In this document: positions 16,448-25,760 of the stretch, in pieces
How positions within the stretch are numbered: position 1 is the stretch's first letter
Layout: each line of letters begins with the position of its first letter
Assembly (NCBI GenBank): GCA_028723425.1
Contig: JAQYEZ010000084.1
Coordinates: 1 to 64,000, forward strand
Length of the DNA: 64,000 nt
Reading direction: 5' to 3'
Source of the DNA: Peptoniphilaceae bacterium
GTDB lineage: Bacteria > Bacillota > Clostridia > Tissierellales > Peptoniphilaceae
The notes under the pieces: generated by a model
The model's database searches: none
Told to the model about the DNA's origin: nothing
The model's input: only the letters and a program-made list of their open reading frames with translations
Position numbers and translations under genes: made by a program

Positions 16448-17577
16448 TTAAGATTTTTTCATAAATTTTATTATAGCCTTACTTGTTACAATAAGTTCAT
16501 CTATTAATAAGTACTCTTCTTTAGTATGAACTTTTTCCATACCAACTCCTATTATTATGGAATTAAATCCTTGATTAGCAAAAAAGTTTGCATCTGATCC
16601 TCCTCCTATTATTTGAAACTTGGCATCTACTCCCAATTCCTTATAGATTTGTTGAAATTCTTTGGCAAATTTTAAATCATCCTTACTGCTTAGGCTAGGA
16701 TAATCTTCTTGGTAGGAAAATTTGTAGCTTGCCCCTAAATCATAAGTTATTTTTTTAGCCAAATTTTCATAGGAATTAAGAATTTTCTCAACTCTTTCTT
16801 TTTCGTGTGATCTGATTTCACCACTTGCAAAAGCATAGTCTGGGACAACATTTGATGGGAAATTTGAAGAAATATAGGAAATATTGGCAGTAGTTATTTG
16901 GTCAATCCTTCCATTTTCCATATAAGAAATAATCCTTGCTAATATTTTTATAGCATTGATTCCCTTTTCTACTTCTATGCCTGCATGGGCACTTTTGCCA
17001 AAGACTTCTATTTTATAAGTATAAGCAGTAGGTGCCTTAATAGCTATAAATTTTGAAGGACCCGCATTATCCAAAACTATGATATTTTTGCAAGGATTCA
17101 TGTGCCTATAGACCTCATCCCACTTTATAGACTTTGCGCCAAGCATGCCTTCTTCTTCACCTGGAGTAAAGATAGCGTATATATCCTCATATTCATCTAC
17201 ATTTTCTACCATATATTTCATAGCATAAAGAATACAAGCAATTCCAGCCTTATCATCCCCACCTAGGGTAGTTGTTCCATCACTTTTCCAAATTTTATCT
17301 TCCTTTATTATTTTTAGACCCTGGTTAGGTTCTATAACATCCATATGAGCAGAAAAACTTATACCCTCTCCTTTTTTCTTGCCTTTAATTTTTGCAAAAA
17401 TACTTGGCGCATTTCCTCCATAAAGATCATATGACTTATCAAGATAAATTCTGCTCCTAAATTATCAAGAAATTTTATTATATACAAAGCTAGGGCTTTT
17501 TCATTTCTACTTGGTGAATAGATCATCAATAGCTCTTCTAATATTTTTAAAAGATCTTCCTTATTAAAATTTTTCAT
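16448..17577 (-). pseudogene. M20 family peptidase (PepT-like), frameshifted
   Basis: Two adjacent frames together encode one ~370-residue M20 aminopeptidase of the PepT-like group. The first frame starts at the ATG at 17575-17577 (GAGGAGAAAG upstream) and covers MKNFNKEDLLKILEELLMIY to LGAEFIL. The protein then continues one frame over as DKSYDLYGGNAPSIFAKIKG and SAHMDVIEP, the metal-binding His-Met-Asp, TLGGDDKAGIA and FTPGEEEGMLGA with the catalytic Glu pair. The shift falls at about 17438-17448. The rest of the gene is intact with all metal ligands, so the lesion is recent or a sequencing error. Family members cleave tripeptides or related short peptides in the cytoplasm with zinc. Confidence 0.85.
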
Positions 17578-17811
17578 CTCTTTCTCCTCTTTTCTGGTTA
17601 AAATCAAGATATCATCATATGAAAAACTTGTCAAAATTTAATAGGCTAAACTATATTTAGCTAATAATTTTATACAAAAAAACATAACTATTAACTACAT
17701 TCTTTAATACTTTCCTTTGCTAACACTTTATCCTATTGATTTTTTTGCGAATTTTAAGTAAAATATCATTTAGACTTATATTTCAATAATATATAAACAA
17801 TGGAGGTCACT

Positions 17812-18783
17812 ATGAAGAATAAGTTAAAAAAATTATTATCAACTCTCCTAATCTTTCTTATAGTCGTAGGAATTGCTTCCTGCTCAAATAACCAAGATAG
17901 GATGATGTTTGGAACAGGCGGCAGTGCAGGAACTTATTATTCCTATGGAGGAGTTTTGGCCCAATACTTCAAAAAATACGCAAATATTAGGGTAACTGCT
18001 GTTTCTACAGGAGGTTCTAAGGTAAATATAGAATCAATGAAAGATGGCGACTTCCAGATGGGACTTAGTCAATCAGATGTAATGACTTATGCTTGGAATG
18101 GAGAAAGGGCCTTTGAAGAAGATGGCAAAGTGGATAATTTCAGAACTCTTGCTGCCCTTTATGCAGAGACTGTACAACTAATAACCATGGATAAATCTAT
18201 AAACAATGTTGGTGACTTAAAAGGCAAATCTATCTCTGTTGGAGAAGCTGGTTCTGGAGCTTTCTTTAATGCTGTTGATGTTTTAGAATCTGCAGGCTTA
18301 ACTTTAGATGATATAAAACCTCAATATCAGTCCTTTGAAGATTCAAAGGAATCTTTAAAAGATGGCAAAATTGATGCAGCCTTTATAGTTGCAGGTGCTC
18401 CTACCACAGCAATTACAGAACTTGCCACAACAAATGGAGTGAAACTTGTAAATATAGACGGTACTTATAGAGATAAAATTATTAAAAAACATCCTTATTA
18501 TTCTAAGCTTTCTATTCCAAAAGGAACTTATCCTAAACAAGATAAGGATGTGGATACTATTGCCGTACAAGCTAGCCTAATAGTTGACAAAAACGCTAGC
18601 GAAAAAGTTGTTTATGACTTAACAGCAGCAATCTTTGATCATATAGATGAAATTAAAAAAGAAAATGCCAAGGGTGAAGAACTTAATCTAGAAAATGCTT
18701 CTTCCATAACTACAGTTGCCTATCACAAAGGTGCTGCCAAGTACTTTAAAGAACACGGCATAAAAGTTAAAACTTCAAACTAG
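17812..18783 (+). CDS. TAXI-type TRAP transporter solute-binding lipoprotein
   Basis: A 323-residue lipoprotein with the lipobox IASC (Cys24). The mature part begins MMFGTGGSAGTYYSYGGVLA, typical of TAXI-family receptors, and continues with GVLAQYFKKYANIRVTAVST and AFIVAGAPTTAITELA. TAXI proteins deliver solutes, in known cases mostly dicarboxylates or glutamate-like acids, to a fused TRAP permease. The start is at the second ATG since GGAGGTCACT precedes it. The permease gene follows 9 bases downstream with its own AGGAGG site, so the two form an operon. Confidence 0.93.
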   Translation: MKNKLKKLLSTLLIFLIVVGIASCSNNQDRMMFGTGGSAGTYYSYGGVLAQYFKKYANIRVTAVSTGGSKVNIESMKDGDFQMGLSQSDVMTYAWNGERAFEEDGKVDNFRTLAALYAETVQLITMDKSINNVGDLKGKSISVGEAGSGAFFNAVDVLESAGLTLDDIKPQYQSFEDSKESLKDGKIDAAFIVAGAPTTAITELATTNGVKLVNIDGTYRDKIIKKHPYYSKLSIPKGTYPKQDKDVDTIAVQASLIVDKNASEKVVYDLTAAIFDHIDEIKKENAKGEELNLENASSITTVAYHKGAAKYFKEHGIKVKTSN

Positions 18784-18792
18784 GAGGAAATA

Positions 18793-20730
18793 ATGAAAAA
18801 TACTACTAGCACAGCAAAAAATCACAAGGTTGATTTAGATCAAGTGATGAAAAAATATGACCTGGAAGCAAACACTCGTCTTTGGACAGGAACTTATGAA
18901 AAAATATTAAAAGCATTTCTGGCCTTATTTTCACTCTATTGTATCTATGTAACCTTGTTTGCAACATTTTTGGAAGAAATAAGACTTACATCATTTTTGG
19001 CGATGATAGTTCTTTTGGGTTATTTACTTTATCCTGCCAAAAAAGGTATACAAAAAGAAAATCACATGCCCCTTATTGATCTTATCCTAATGGTTTTGGG
19101 ATCAGCATCTTACTTTTATTTTACCTTTAATGCAGAAAGTATAATAAAACAAGGCACAAAATTTTCATGGCTACAAATAATCATTGGTATAATAGCTATT
19201 ATTTCTCTTTTCGAGTTAGCGCGTAGGTGTGTAGGACTTCCAATTTTAATTGTAGCATCCTTCTTTATTATTTACGCTCTAGCCTATGGCTTAACCAATC
19301 CTGAATTTTTTGGTAGAGTAAAATATTTGGTTAGAAACCTCTTTTACACCAAAGAAGGAATTTTTTCGACACCAATTAATGTAGCCTCAAAATTTATAGT
19401 CGTATTCATTATCTTTGGAGCCTTTCTTGAAAAAACTGGTATTTCACAATTTTTTATAGATCTTGCTAATGGTATAGCAGGAAGATTTGCAGGAGGTCCT
19501 GCAAAAGTTGCAGTTATATCTTCTGCACTTTGTGGTATGGTATCAGGCTCTTCTGTAGGTAATACTGTAACTACAGGATCTGTTACTATCCCTATGATGA
19601 AAAAAACTGGATATGAGGCTGACTTTGCCGGTGCTGTTGAAGCATCTGCATCAACAGGCGGACAAATAATGCCACCTATAATGGGAGCTGCGGCCTTTTT
19701 GATGGCTGATTTTGTAGGAGTAGCCTATTCAGATATCATCAAAAGAGCAATCCTTCCAGCTGTTTTATACTTTGCCGGTATATTTATTTCAGTCCATTTG
19801 GAAGCAAAAAGGCTAAACTTAAAAGGTATAGATAAAAATAAGCTACCAAAAATGAAAGATTTAGTAAAAAGAACTTATCTATTATTACCTCTAGTATGCC
19901 TAGTTGTCTGGGTTTCTGGTAATTATATGACTATGCAAAAGGCAGCTAGCCTTGCTATTATACTCTCTATAGGAGTTTCCATTCTTGATAAGGATACCAG
20001 AATGTATCCTGCAAAAATAGTTGATGCCTTAGCTCAAGGAGCACAATCATCAATAACAGTTGCAACAGCCTGTGGTATAGCAGGTATCATAGCAGGAACT
20101 ATAACTATGACAGGCCTTGCCAATGAGCTTATAAATGGAATAGTTTCTCTTGCAGGAGATAAGCTAATTATAGCTCTAGTCCTTACCATGCTTTGTTGTA
20201 TTATCCTAGGCATGGGCGTTCCAACAACAGCAAACTACTGTATCATGGCAGCAACAACCGCTCCTATCCTAATCCGTATGGGAGTACCGGTTATAGCTAG
20301 TCACTTCTTTGTATTTTACTTTGGTATAGTCGCAGATATAACTCCACCAGTTGCCCTTGCAGCCTATGCTGGTTCTGCTATAGCCGACTCAAATCCAATG
20401 AAAACAGCTATAAATGCTTCAAAGCTTGCCATTGCAGTATTTATAGTTCCTTATATCTTTGCCTATAGTCCATCCATGCTATTGGTTGATACTAACTCAA
20501 TCCAAGTTATTAGGATAGCCCTAACTTCCCTAATAGGAATCTTTGGAGTTGCTTGTGGACTTGAAGGTTATTTATTTACCGATATGAAAATGATTAATCG
20601 TTTGGCTATAGTATTTGGTGGACTTATGCTAATCCACCCTGCAAGTCTTACAGACCTAACAGGATCTCTAATAGTTATAATTTCAATAGCTTACAACTAT
20701 CATTTAAGTAAGAAAAATAAAAATAGATAA
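18793..20730 (+). CDS. TRAP transporter fused permease (DctQM type)
   Basis: The 645 residues hold about 16 to 18 hydrophobic segments. The first ~190 residues correspond to the small DctQ-like subunit. The rest is the DctM-like domain, with conserved SGSSVGNTVTTGSVTIPMMK and EASASTGGQIMPPIMGAAAF and a second inverted-repeat-like GMGVPTTANYCIMAATTAP and ITPPVALAAYAGSA. These motifs form the sodium and substrate site in this family. It works with the TAXI receptor encoded just upstream as a sodium-driven importer in the membrane. The substrate is unknown, as no catabolic gene is adjacent. Confidence 0.94.
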   Translation: MKNTTSTAKNHKVDLDQVMKKYDLEANTRLWTGTYEKILKAFLALFSLYCIYVTLFATFLEEIRLTSFLAMIVLLGYLLYPAKKGIQKENHMPLIDLILMVLGSASYFYFTFNAESIIKQGTKFSWLQIIIGIIAIISLFELARRCVGLPILIVASFFIIYALAYGLTNPEFFGRVKYLVRNLFYTKEGIFSTPINVASKFIVVFIIFGAFLEKTGISQFFIDLANGIAGRFAGGPAKVAVISSALCGMVSGSSVGNTVTTGSVTIPMMKKTGYEADFAGAVEASASTGGQIMPPIMGAAAFLMADFVGVAYSDIIKRAILPAVLYFAGIFISVHLEAKRLNLKGIDKNKLPKMKDLVKRTYLLLPLVCLVVWVSGNYMTMQKAASLAIILSIGVSILDKDTRMYPAKIVDALAQGAQSSITVATACGIAGIIAGTITMTGLANELINGIVSLAGDKLIIALVLTMLCCIILGMGVPTTANYCIMAATTAPILIRMGVPVIASHFFVFYFGIVADITPPVALAAYAGSAIADSNPMKTAINASKLAIAVFIVPYIFAYSPSMLLVDTNSIQVIRIALTSLIGIFGVACGLEGYLFTDMKMINRLAIVFGGLMLIHPASLTDLTGSLIVIISIAYNYHLSKKNKNR

Positions 20731-20767
20731 ATTTATTAGCAATAAGCTTAAAATTTTGCAAATTAAA

Positions 20768-20799
20768 AGAAGTTAGTTAGCCTAGCTTCTTTTTTTTTT
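20768..20799 (+). terminator. terminator of the TAXI-TRAP operon
   Basis: AGAAGTTAG (20768-20776) pairs with CTAGCTTCT (20782-20790) with one G-T pair and is followed by ten T residues. Confidence 0.85.
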
Positions 20800-20804
20800 A
20801 CAAA

Positions 20805-21314
20805 TTATTGATTAAAATCTTTAAAATTTTGATTTTTACTTTTTTCTTCTTTTATTTTTTTATAGTCATTGGCAATATCTAAAATCGACTTATGTTTTAC
20901 TTCTTTTGTATGACTGTAGGCAGGTGTAATTTGCCCATTTTCTTTTAAATAAACTAGCTCATATTTGGTCAAATTTAGTTTTTTATACTTATCTTTTTTT
21001 ATTGGCAAAGTCTTCTCATTGCCTTTTTTATCTACTATAACAAGCTTATAAATATCTCTTTCTTTTATATAAGAAGAAGTTTTAACAGCATATGCTAAAT
21101 TTTTCAGCTGTTCATTTACCTTTTTATCTTTTTTCTTTCCAAGAAAATATAAAATTGTCATACTAACAACAATAGAAACAACTATTGCTATAACTTGATA
21201 TTTAAAGTATTTGCCAACAAGAACTCCAAAAACTGTTCCTATTAGTAAGCCGTATCCCAAATATCTGCTTGTATTTTTACTTGTTTTTTGAGGATTTAAT
21301 TGACTATTATACAT
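20805..21314 (-). CDS. small two-pass membrane protein of unknown function
   Basis: A 169-residue protein. Two hydrophobic segments lie at about residues 20-35 and 38-60 (VFGVLVGKYF and VIAIVVSIVVSMTILYFLG). The remaining ~105 residues are strongly basic and hydrophilic, probably cytoplasmic, with a short beta-rich stretch (YKLVIVDKKGNEKTLPI). No family is recognised. It converges on the TRAP operon and is likely a single-gene unit. Confidence 0.65.
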   Translation of the reverse strand: MYNSQLNPQKTSKNTSRYLGYGLLIGTVFGVLVGKYFKYQVIAIVVSIVVSMTILYFLGKKKDKKVNEQLKNLAYAVKTSSYIKERDIYKLVIVDKKGNEKTLPIKKDKYKKLNLTKYELVYLKENGQITPAYSHTKEVKHKSILDIANDYKKIKEEKSKNQNFKDFNQ

Positions 21315-21384
21315 AAGCTCTCCCTATTCTTTTATAAATATTATAAGCTAAAAGTAAAAAGCTTACAAAAAATTTAGAAAAGTT

Positions 21385-22464
21385 TTAAAGAGAACCATTT
21401 TCTATTTTTTCCCTTTCATTTTTAATAATAAATAGAATAATTTTTACCATGGCTATGGCTAGGATAATATGTCCAATTCCTGCAAGGCCTTCAAAAGCCT
21501 TTAGATACATTGTTTTGTTTGGATTGTTAATTACTTGCCATAAGCCTATGGATATCATAGCTATAAGAGTTATAAATAATCCTGTTAAATATAAGCTAAA
21601 ATTTTTACCTAATTTTCTTATCCTATCCAAAGAATAATCCTTGCTAATTAGATATAGTATTATGGAAAACACAAAACCCAAAACCAAGATATGAGGATGA
21701 AGCTTACTTAAATGTGTTTGTCCTGTGTAATTATAAAATTTTGTAAATTCCCTATAAAAAGCACCAAATCCAAGTCCCAAAATTAGGCTAGTAAAACTTA
21801 AAGATAAAAACTTTTCTCTATCAAAACTTGCTATGAATATCTTTAGTCCACTTATTACAATAAATAAATAAGCCAAAGTTTTAGGCATCATAAGAGCACC
21901 CACAGGTGGATATTTGTCCGCAAAAAGTACTACAGGTATATAAAAAATAAAGCTTAAACTAATCAAAAGCCACATATTTTTAAGGTATGGTAGACTCCTT
22001 TTCTTATAAGAGAAAATAATTAGCAAAAGCCCCATAATAGCAAAAGGAATATTCCTATAGATAGCAAAAGCATATGACTCATTTCCACTTGCCCATTTAT
22101 TTTGAGGTAGAAGACTTATAACAATCCTAAGAGTAGCAAGAATATAGATTAGGTATGCTTTTTTCTTATCAAAATCTCCACTAACTCTCCTATAATAAAA
22201 ATAATATAGTAAGTAAAAGAAAGTCATGGTAATAGATGTAACCATTTTTCCATATGATAAAAAAATATAATTTCCTTCAAATCCTTTAGGGCTAAGATAT
22301 GAAATTATCCTTGGCAATAAATGAAAACTATCACCAAGACCCAAAACTACTGCCATCAATCCAAAGATTTTTGCATTTTTATTATTTTCTACTAACAAGA
22401 TCAAACCAAAACTTATAACCAAAATTAAGTAACTTAAATCAAAAAATATTTCAAAAATTCCCAT
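21385..22464 (-). CDS. multi-pass membrane protein with C-terminal DUF2871-like domain
   Basis: About 359 residues with roughly 11 hydrophobic segments. The N-terminal part (to about residue 205) has six or seven segments and a conserved-looking GLGDSFHLLPR. The C-terminal ~130 residues match DUF2871: GAFYREFTKFYNYTGQTHLS, then LHPHILVLGFVFSIILYLIS. DUF2871 proteins normally stand alone at about 130 residues, so this looks like a fusion. The His residues in the membrane (HLSKLHPH) could bind a metal or haem, which is only a guess. It starts one base after the stop of the TetR gene and is translationally coupled, so it is probably the regulator's target. Confidence 0.78.
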   Translation of the reverse strand: MGIFEIFFDLSYLILVISFGLILLVENNKNAKIFGLMAVVLGLGDSFHLLPRIISYLSPKGFEGNYIFLSYGKMVTSITMTFFYLLYYFYYRRVSGDFDKKKAYLIYILATLRIVISLLPQNKWASGNESYAFAIYRNIPFAIMGLLLIIFSYKKRSLPYLKNMWLLISLSFIFYIPVVLFADKYPPVGALMMPKTLAYLFIVISGLKIFIASFDREKFLSLSFTSLILGLGFGAFYREFTKFYNYTGQTHLSKLHPHILVLGFVFSIILYLISKDYSLDRIRKLGKNFSLYLTGLFITLIAMISIGLWQVINNPNKTMYLKAFEGLAGIGHIILAIAMVKIILFIIKNEREKIENGSL

Positions 22465-22465
22465 A

Positions 22466-23044
22466 TTAATCTCTTCCTTCAATTCCCTTAGTTATCCATT
22501 CTACATTTTTCATATAAACTTTAACAAACTTATTCCTATCCCATTGTTCATAGAAATTTCTATAAATTATATTGTGAACAACTGCCTTTACAAAAAGTAT
22601 AAGGTCCCTATCTATATCCTCCATCTGCCCAAAATCCTTATAATCCTTATACTTATCCTTAAATTCCCTAAATTTCTTTTCCAAATTTTCACTAAAACCC
22701 AAATACCAATTTTTGTATAAATTGTAGGTCTCTTTTTTAAACAAATTATCAGACAAAAAGTTACCGTACTCAAGTAAGGCCTTAGTGAAATCAAAACTAT
22801 TTTTCTTTAAAAGCTTCATAAATTCATAGTGTATATCACTAGTTTCCCTTGCCAAGACTGTAAAATAGGCATCTTCCAATGATTCAAAATATTGGTAAAA
22901 AGAACCCCTCGGTATATTTAGTTTCTCTGCAATTGACTTTATAGAAACTTGATCAAAAGTCTTTTTTTCAAACTCTTCCTTCAAAACCTTTTTAATTCTC
23001 TCTTGCTTTTCATTGTCTATATTATAAAAAGTTTCTTTTGGCAT
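22466..23044 (-). CDS. TetR/AcrR family transcriptional regulator
   Basis: A 192-residue regulator. The N-terminal helix-turn-helix is typical (IKKVLKEEFEKKTFDQVSIK, then SIAEKLNIPRGSFYQYFES). The C-terminal helical part has the YKNWYLGFSENL and VVHNIIYRNFYEQW segments seen in Firmicutes TetR proteins, where it binds an unknown ligand. The start is at the ATG at 23042-23044, since GGGGAGG lies directly upstream. Its promoter carries two copies of a palindrome, so it almost certainly represses its own operon together with the membrane protein gene that follows. Confidence 0.9.
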   Translation of the reverse strand: MPKETFYNIDNEKQERIKKVLKEEFEKKTFDQVSIKSIAEKLNIPRGSFYQYFESLEDAYFTVLARETSDIHYEFMKLLKKNSFDFTKALLEYGNFLSDNLFKKETYNLYKNWYLGFSENLEKKFREFKDKYKDYKDFGQMEDIDRDLILFVKAVVHNIIYRNFYEQWDRNKFVKVYMKNVEWITKGIEGRD

Positions 23045-23059
23045 AGTACCTCCCCAAAA

Positions 23060-23111
23060 TGACACCCTGTCACTTAGTTCTTATTATAATGACACCCTGT
23101 CACTTTGTCAA
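23060..23111 (-). promoter_or_regulatory. TetR operon promoter with two operators
   Basis: The minus strand has TTGACA (23106-23111), a 17-base spacer and TATAAT (23083-23088). The palindrome TGACACCCTGTCA occurs twice: at 23090-23102, filling the spacer, and at 23060-23072, just after the transcription start. Centres are exactly 30 bases apart, about three helical turns. A repressor bound here would cover both the promoter and the start. Confidence 0.9.
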
Positions 23112-23121
23112 GAATATTAAT

Positions 23122-23148
23122 AAAAAAAGCTCACCCCGCAGAGTGAAC
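23122..23148 (-). terminator. terminator of the decarboxylase gene
   Basis: A 6-bp stem (23129-23134 with 23143-23148, one G-T pair) is followed by seven T residues on the minus strand. It isolates the decarboxylase gene from the TetR promoter. Confidence 0.75.
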
Positions 23149-23156
23149 CCTATTAT

Positions 23157-24524
23157 TTATTTTGTAGTTTCTACTATTATCTTTATAACTTTTTCTATAT
23201 CAGTATTTGGATTTAGGAAAGCAAGTCTTAGTATAGTTTGACCATCTATGGATGAAGGAAGGCATAAAATTTTTCCTTCTATAGCAAGTTTATGGGACCA
23301 AGCTTCATAGTCTTCTTTTTTCCAAGTTTTTCTCTTAAATACAACTATCGATAAAACAGGCTCTAAAATTAGCTCTAAGTGCTCTGTTTCTTTTATAGCC
23401 TGTGCACATTTTTTGGCATTTGCTAAACACACTTCAATAGCTTCTGTGTATTTTTTGCTACCATAAGTTACCAAGGAATACCACAAAGGAAGGCCTCTGG
23501 TTCTTCTTGAAAGATGAAGAGCCATATCTGATGGATTAATTTGAGAATGATCCACCCCATCCAAGTATTCAGCATGTTGACTGAAAGTTTGAAAAACATT
23601 TTCTGGATTTTTATAGATCAACATACAGCAATCATAGGGAGCAAATAGCCACTTGTGGGGATCTACTATAAAGGAATCGGCATTTTCTATACCCTTATAT
23701 AAATCTCTTATGCTTGGTGCAAGTATACCTGCCCCACCGTAGGCCCCGTCTATATGTAACCAAATATTATTTTTCATACAAATTTTAGATATACTTTCCA
23801 AATCGTCTATAATACCGGTATTGGTAGTACCTGTACTTGCAACTACTGCAAAAATTCCATCATAATTTTCGATAAGATTTTTTACACTTTGCCCTGTCAT
23901 TCTGCCCATATTATCGGTCTTTGCTATCAAAAGTTCTACATCCAAAACCTTGGCTATAGTTTTTACAGATGAATGAGTCTGTTCAGAAATAATTAGCTTA
24001 TAACCATCTTCTGGTCTACCATTTGGATATCTGCCCTCTTTTTTCCATATTTTTCTTTTGTAATCTCTAGCACAGGCAAGAGCCGAAAGATTTCCGTAAG
24101 TTCCTCCAGCAACAAAGGTTCCTATTGCTTTATCACTCCATGATAGTTTCTTTTTCATCCAGTCAATTACTTGATTTTCAGCAAAAATTGCACCTGCTCC
24201 TCCTTCCCAAAGTCCTCCAAAAACATTGGCAGCCGATACCACCTCATCAAAGGCAACACTAGCCTTGGTTGGGGCGCATGGTATATAGGCAAAATTCATT
24301 GGATCATCTGCCGAACGGGTTGCATTATTTAAATTTTCAAAAATCTCCAAGGCTTTTTTTGGTCCAAGTCCTTCTTCTGTTATAGTATTTCCTACAATTT
24401 TTCTCAAAGTTTCGGCAGAAAGTGCAGTAGTCTTTGGGTCAGATCCAGAAACCGTTCTTTTTTTTGCCCAATTAAGGCTAAGTTCTACCGCCTCGTCTTC
24501 GTGATTCCAAAATTTATTATTCAT
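23157..24524 (-). CDS. group II pyridoxal-phosphate amino acid decarboxylase
   Basis: The 455-residue protein belongs to the group II decarboxylases, which include aromatic amino acid, glutamate, aspartate and diaminobutyrate decarboxylases. It has the PLP-binding lysine (Lys291) in VDPHKWLFAPYDCC, the cofactor-stacking and Asp motif WLHIDGAYGG (Asp259), and the substrate-side GGTYGNLSALACARD. The exact substrate cannot be fixed from sequence. It lies downstream of the polyamine transporter operon on the same strand, separated by 156 bases and a terminator overlapping the end of potD, so a link to amine or diamine metabolism is plausible but not shown. Confidence 0.9.
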   Translation of the reverse strand: MNNKFWNHEDEAVELSLNWAKKRTVSGSDPKTTALSAETLRKIVGNTITEEGLGPKKALEIFENLNNATRSADDPMNFAYIPCAPTKASVAFDEVVSAANVFGGLWEGGAGAIFAENQVIDWMKKKLSWSDKAIGTFVAGGTYGNLSALACARDYKRKIWKKEGRYPNGRPEDGYKLIISEQTHSSVKTIAKVLDVELLIAKTDNMGRMTGQSVKNLIENYDGIFAVVASTGTTNTGIIDDLESISKICMKNNIWLHIDGAYGGAGILAPSIRDLYKGIENADSFIVDPHKWLFAPYDCCMLIYKNPENVFQTFSQHAEYLDGVDHSQINPSDMALHLSRRTRGLPLWYSLVTYGSKKYTEAIEVCLANAKKCAQAIKETEHLELILEPVLSIVVFKRKTWKKEDYEAWSHKLAIEGKILCLPSSIDGQTILRLAFLNPNTDIEKVIKIIVETTK

Positions 24525-24673
24525 AATTCACCTCAATCTTCTTTATAGTAAAATATTTAATCTCTCCTCTAAAATAAGATACAAGAAATAAATCAGGACT
24601 GCAAGAGTATGCCTTGGTATATTAAAGTAAAAAAGTGATATAAATTTTTATCTTTATCTACATAAACAAAAAC

Positions 24674-24700
24674 TTCTCCATCAATATTGTGGAGAAATTT
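24674..24700 (-). terminator. terminator overlapping the end of potD
   Basis: TTCTCCA (24674-24680) pairs with TGGAGAA (24690-24696) with a 9-base loop. On the minus strand it is followed by GTTTTTG. The stem includes the last codons of potD. Confidence 0.65.
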
Positions 24701-25760
24701 TTAGTTCTAGGAATAAATCATTGTATAAAATTGTACTTTTTTGACCAAGATGTTTAAATACTTCAAGTTTATTTATTATAGCATCTTTAGGATAAAGAGT
24801 AGGATCTTCCAAGGATTTTTTGTCTAAATATTTTTTGGCTTCTTTGTTAGGAGTTGAATAGCAAATGTATTCTGCATTTTGGGCAGCAACTTCAGGTCTT
24901 AATAAGTAGGAAATCAAGGCATAGGCTCCTTCTTTATTTTTGGCTGTTTTTGGTATTACCAAGGTATCAAACCAAATATTTGATCCTTCTTTTGGTATAA
25001 CATAGCCCAAGTTCTTATTTTCTTCAAGGGCTATTGCAGCATCCCCATTAAAACAAATTCCAACACTTGCCTCTCCTTGGGCCATATAAAGCCTTATTTC
25101 ATCAGCAAGTATAGCCTTAACATTTTTCATAAATCCTTTTAAATCATCCCTAACTTTTTTTAGAACTTTTTGATCTGTTGTATTTATGGAATAACCATTT
25201 GCTAAAAGTCCAATTCCTAGAGTTTCCCTGGCTCCATCAAAAATTAATATTTCATTATTAAACTTTTTATCCCAAAGATTTCTCCAAGAAGCAAAGTCCT
25301 CCTTCTTGTACTTGGTTTTATCATATACTATACCAAGTGTACCCCAAAAGTATGGTATAGAATATACATTATTCCTATCATAAGCTGGATTTAAAAATCT
25401 CTTATCGATATTTTCCAAGCCTTTAATCTTTGAGTGGTCCAGAGGCAAAAGCAAGTTTTTTTCCTTCATCATCTCAACTGTATAATCAGAAGGAACCACA
25501 AGATCGTAGGATGTTGCACCTTGTTGGACTTTTGTTATCATGGCTTCATTTGAATCAAAGGTCTCATATACAACATTATAACCTGTTTCTTTTTCAAAAT
25601 TTTTTAGTATTTTAGGGTCTATATAGTCTCCCCAGTTGTAAAAGTAAATATTATTATTACTATCTTGATTTATTTCTTTTGGACTTAGGGCTTTTTTGCC
25701 AAAAAAGAAAACTACTATTAAAAATATGACTCCTAGGAAAAATTTATAAACTTTGTTCAT
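24681..25760 (-). CDS. potD: spermidine/putrescine ABC transporter substrate-binding protein
   Basis: The 359 residues form a PotD-type periplasmic-binding fold: IYFYNWGDYIDPKILKNFEK, VPSDYTVEMMKEKNLLLPLD, YFWGTLGIVYDKTKYK and IDTLVIPKTAKNKEGAYAL-type segments are all in family order. It captures polyamines outside the cell and hands them to PotBC. The N-terminus has a hydrophobic segment but, unlike most Firmicutes homologues, no lipobox cysteine. It is therefore tethered by an uncleaved signal anchor or released by signal peptidase I. Its ATG overlaps the potC stop by four bases. Confidence 0.93.
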   Translation of the reverse strand: MNKVYKFFLGVIFLIVVFFFGKKALSPKEINQDSNNNIYFYNWGDYIDPKILKNFEKETGYNVVYETFDSNEAMITKVQQGATSYDLVVPSDYTVEMMKEKNLLLPLDHSKIKGLENIDKRFLNPAYDRNNVYSIPYFWGTLGIVYDKTKYKKEDFASWRNLWDKKFNNEILIFDGARETLGIGLLANGYSINTTDQKVLKKVRDDLKGFMKNVKAILADEIRLYMAQGEASVGICFNGDAAIALEENKNLGYVIPKEGSNIWFDTLVIPKTAKNKEGAYALISYLLRPEVAAQNAEYICYSTPNKEAKKYLDKKSLEDPTLYPKDAIINKLEVFKHLGQKSTILYNDLFLELKISPQY

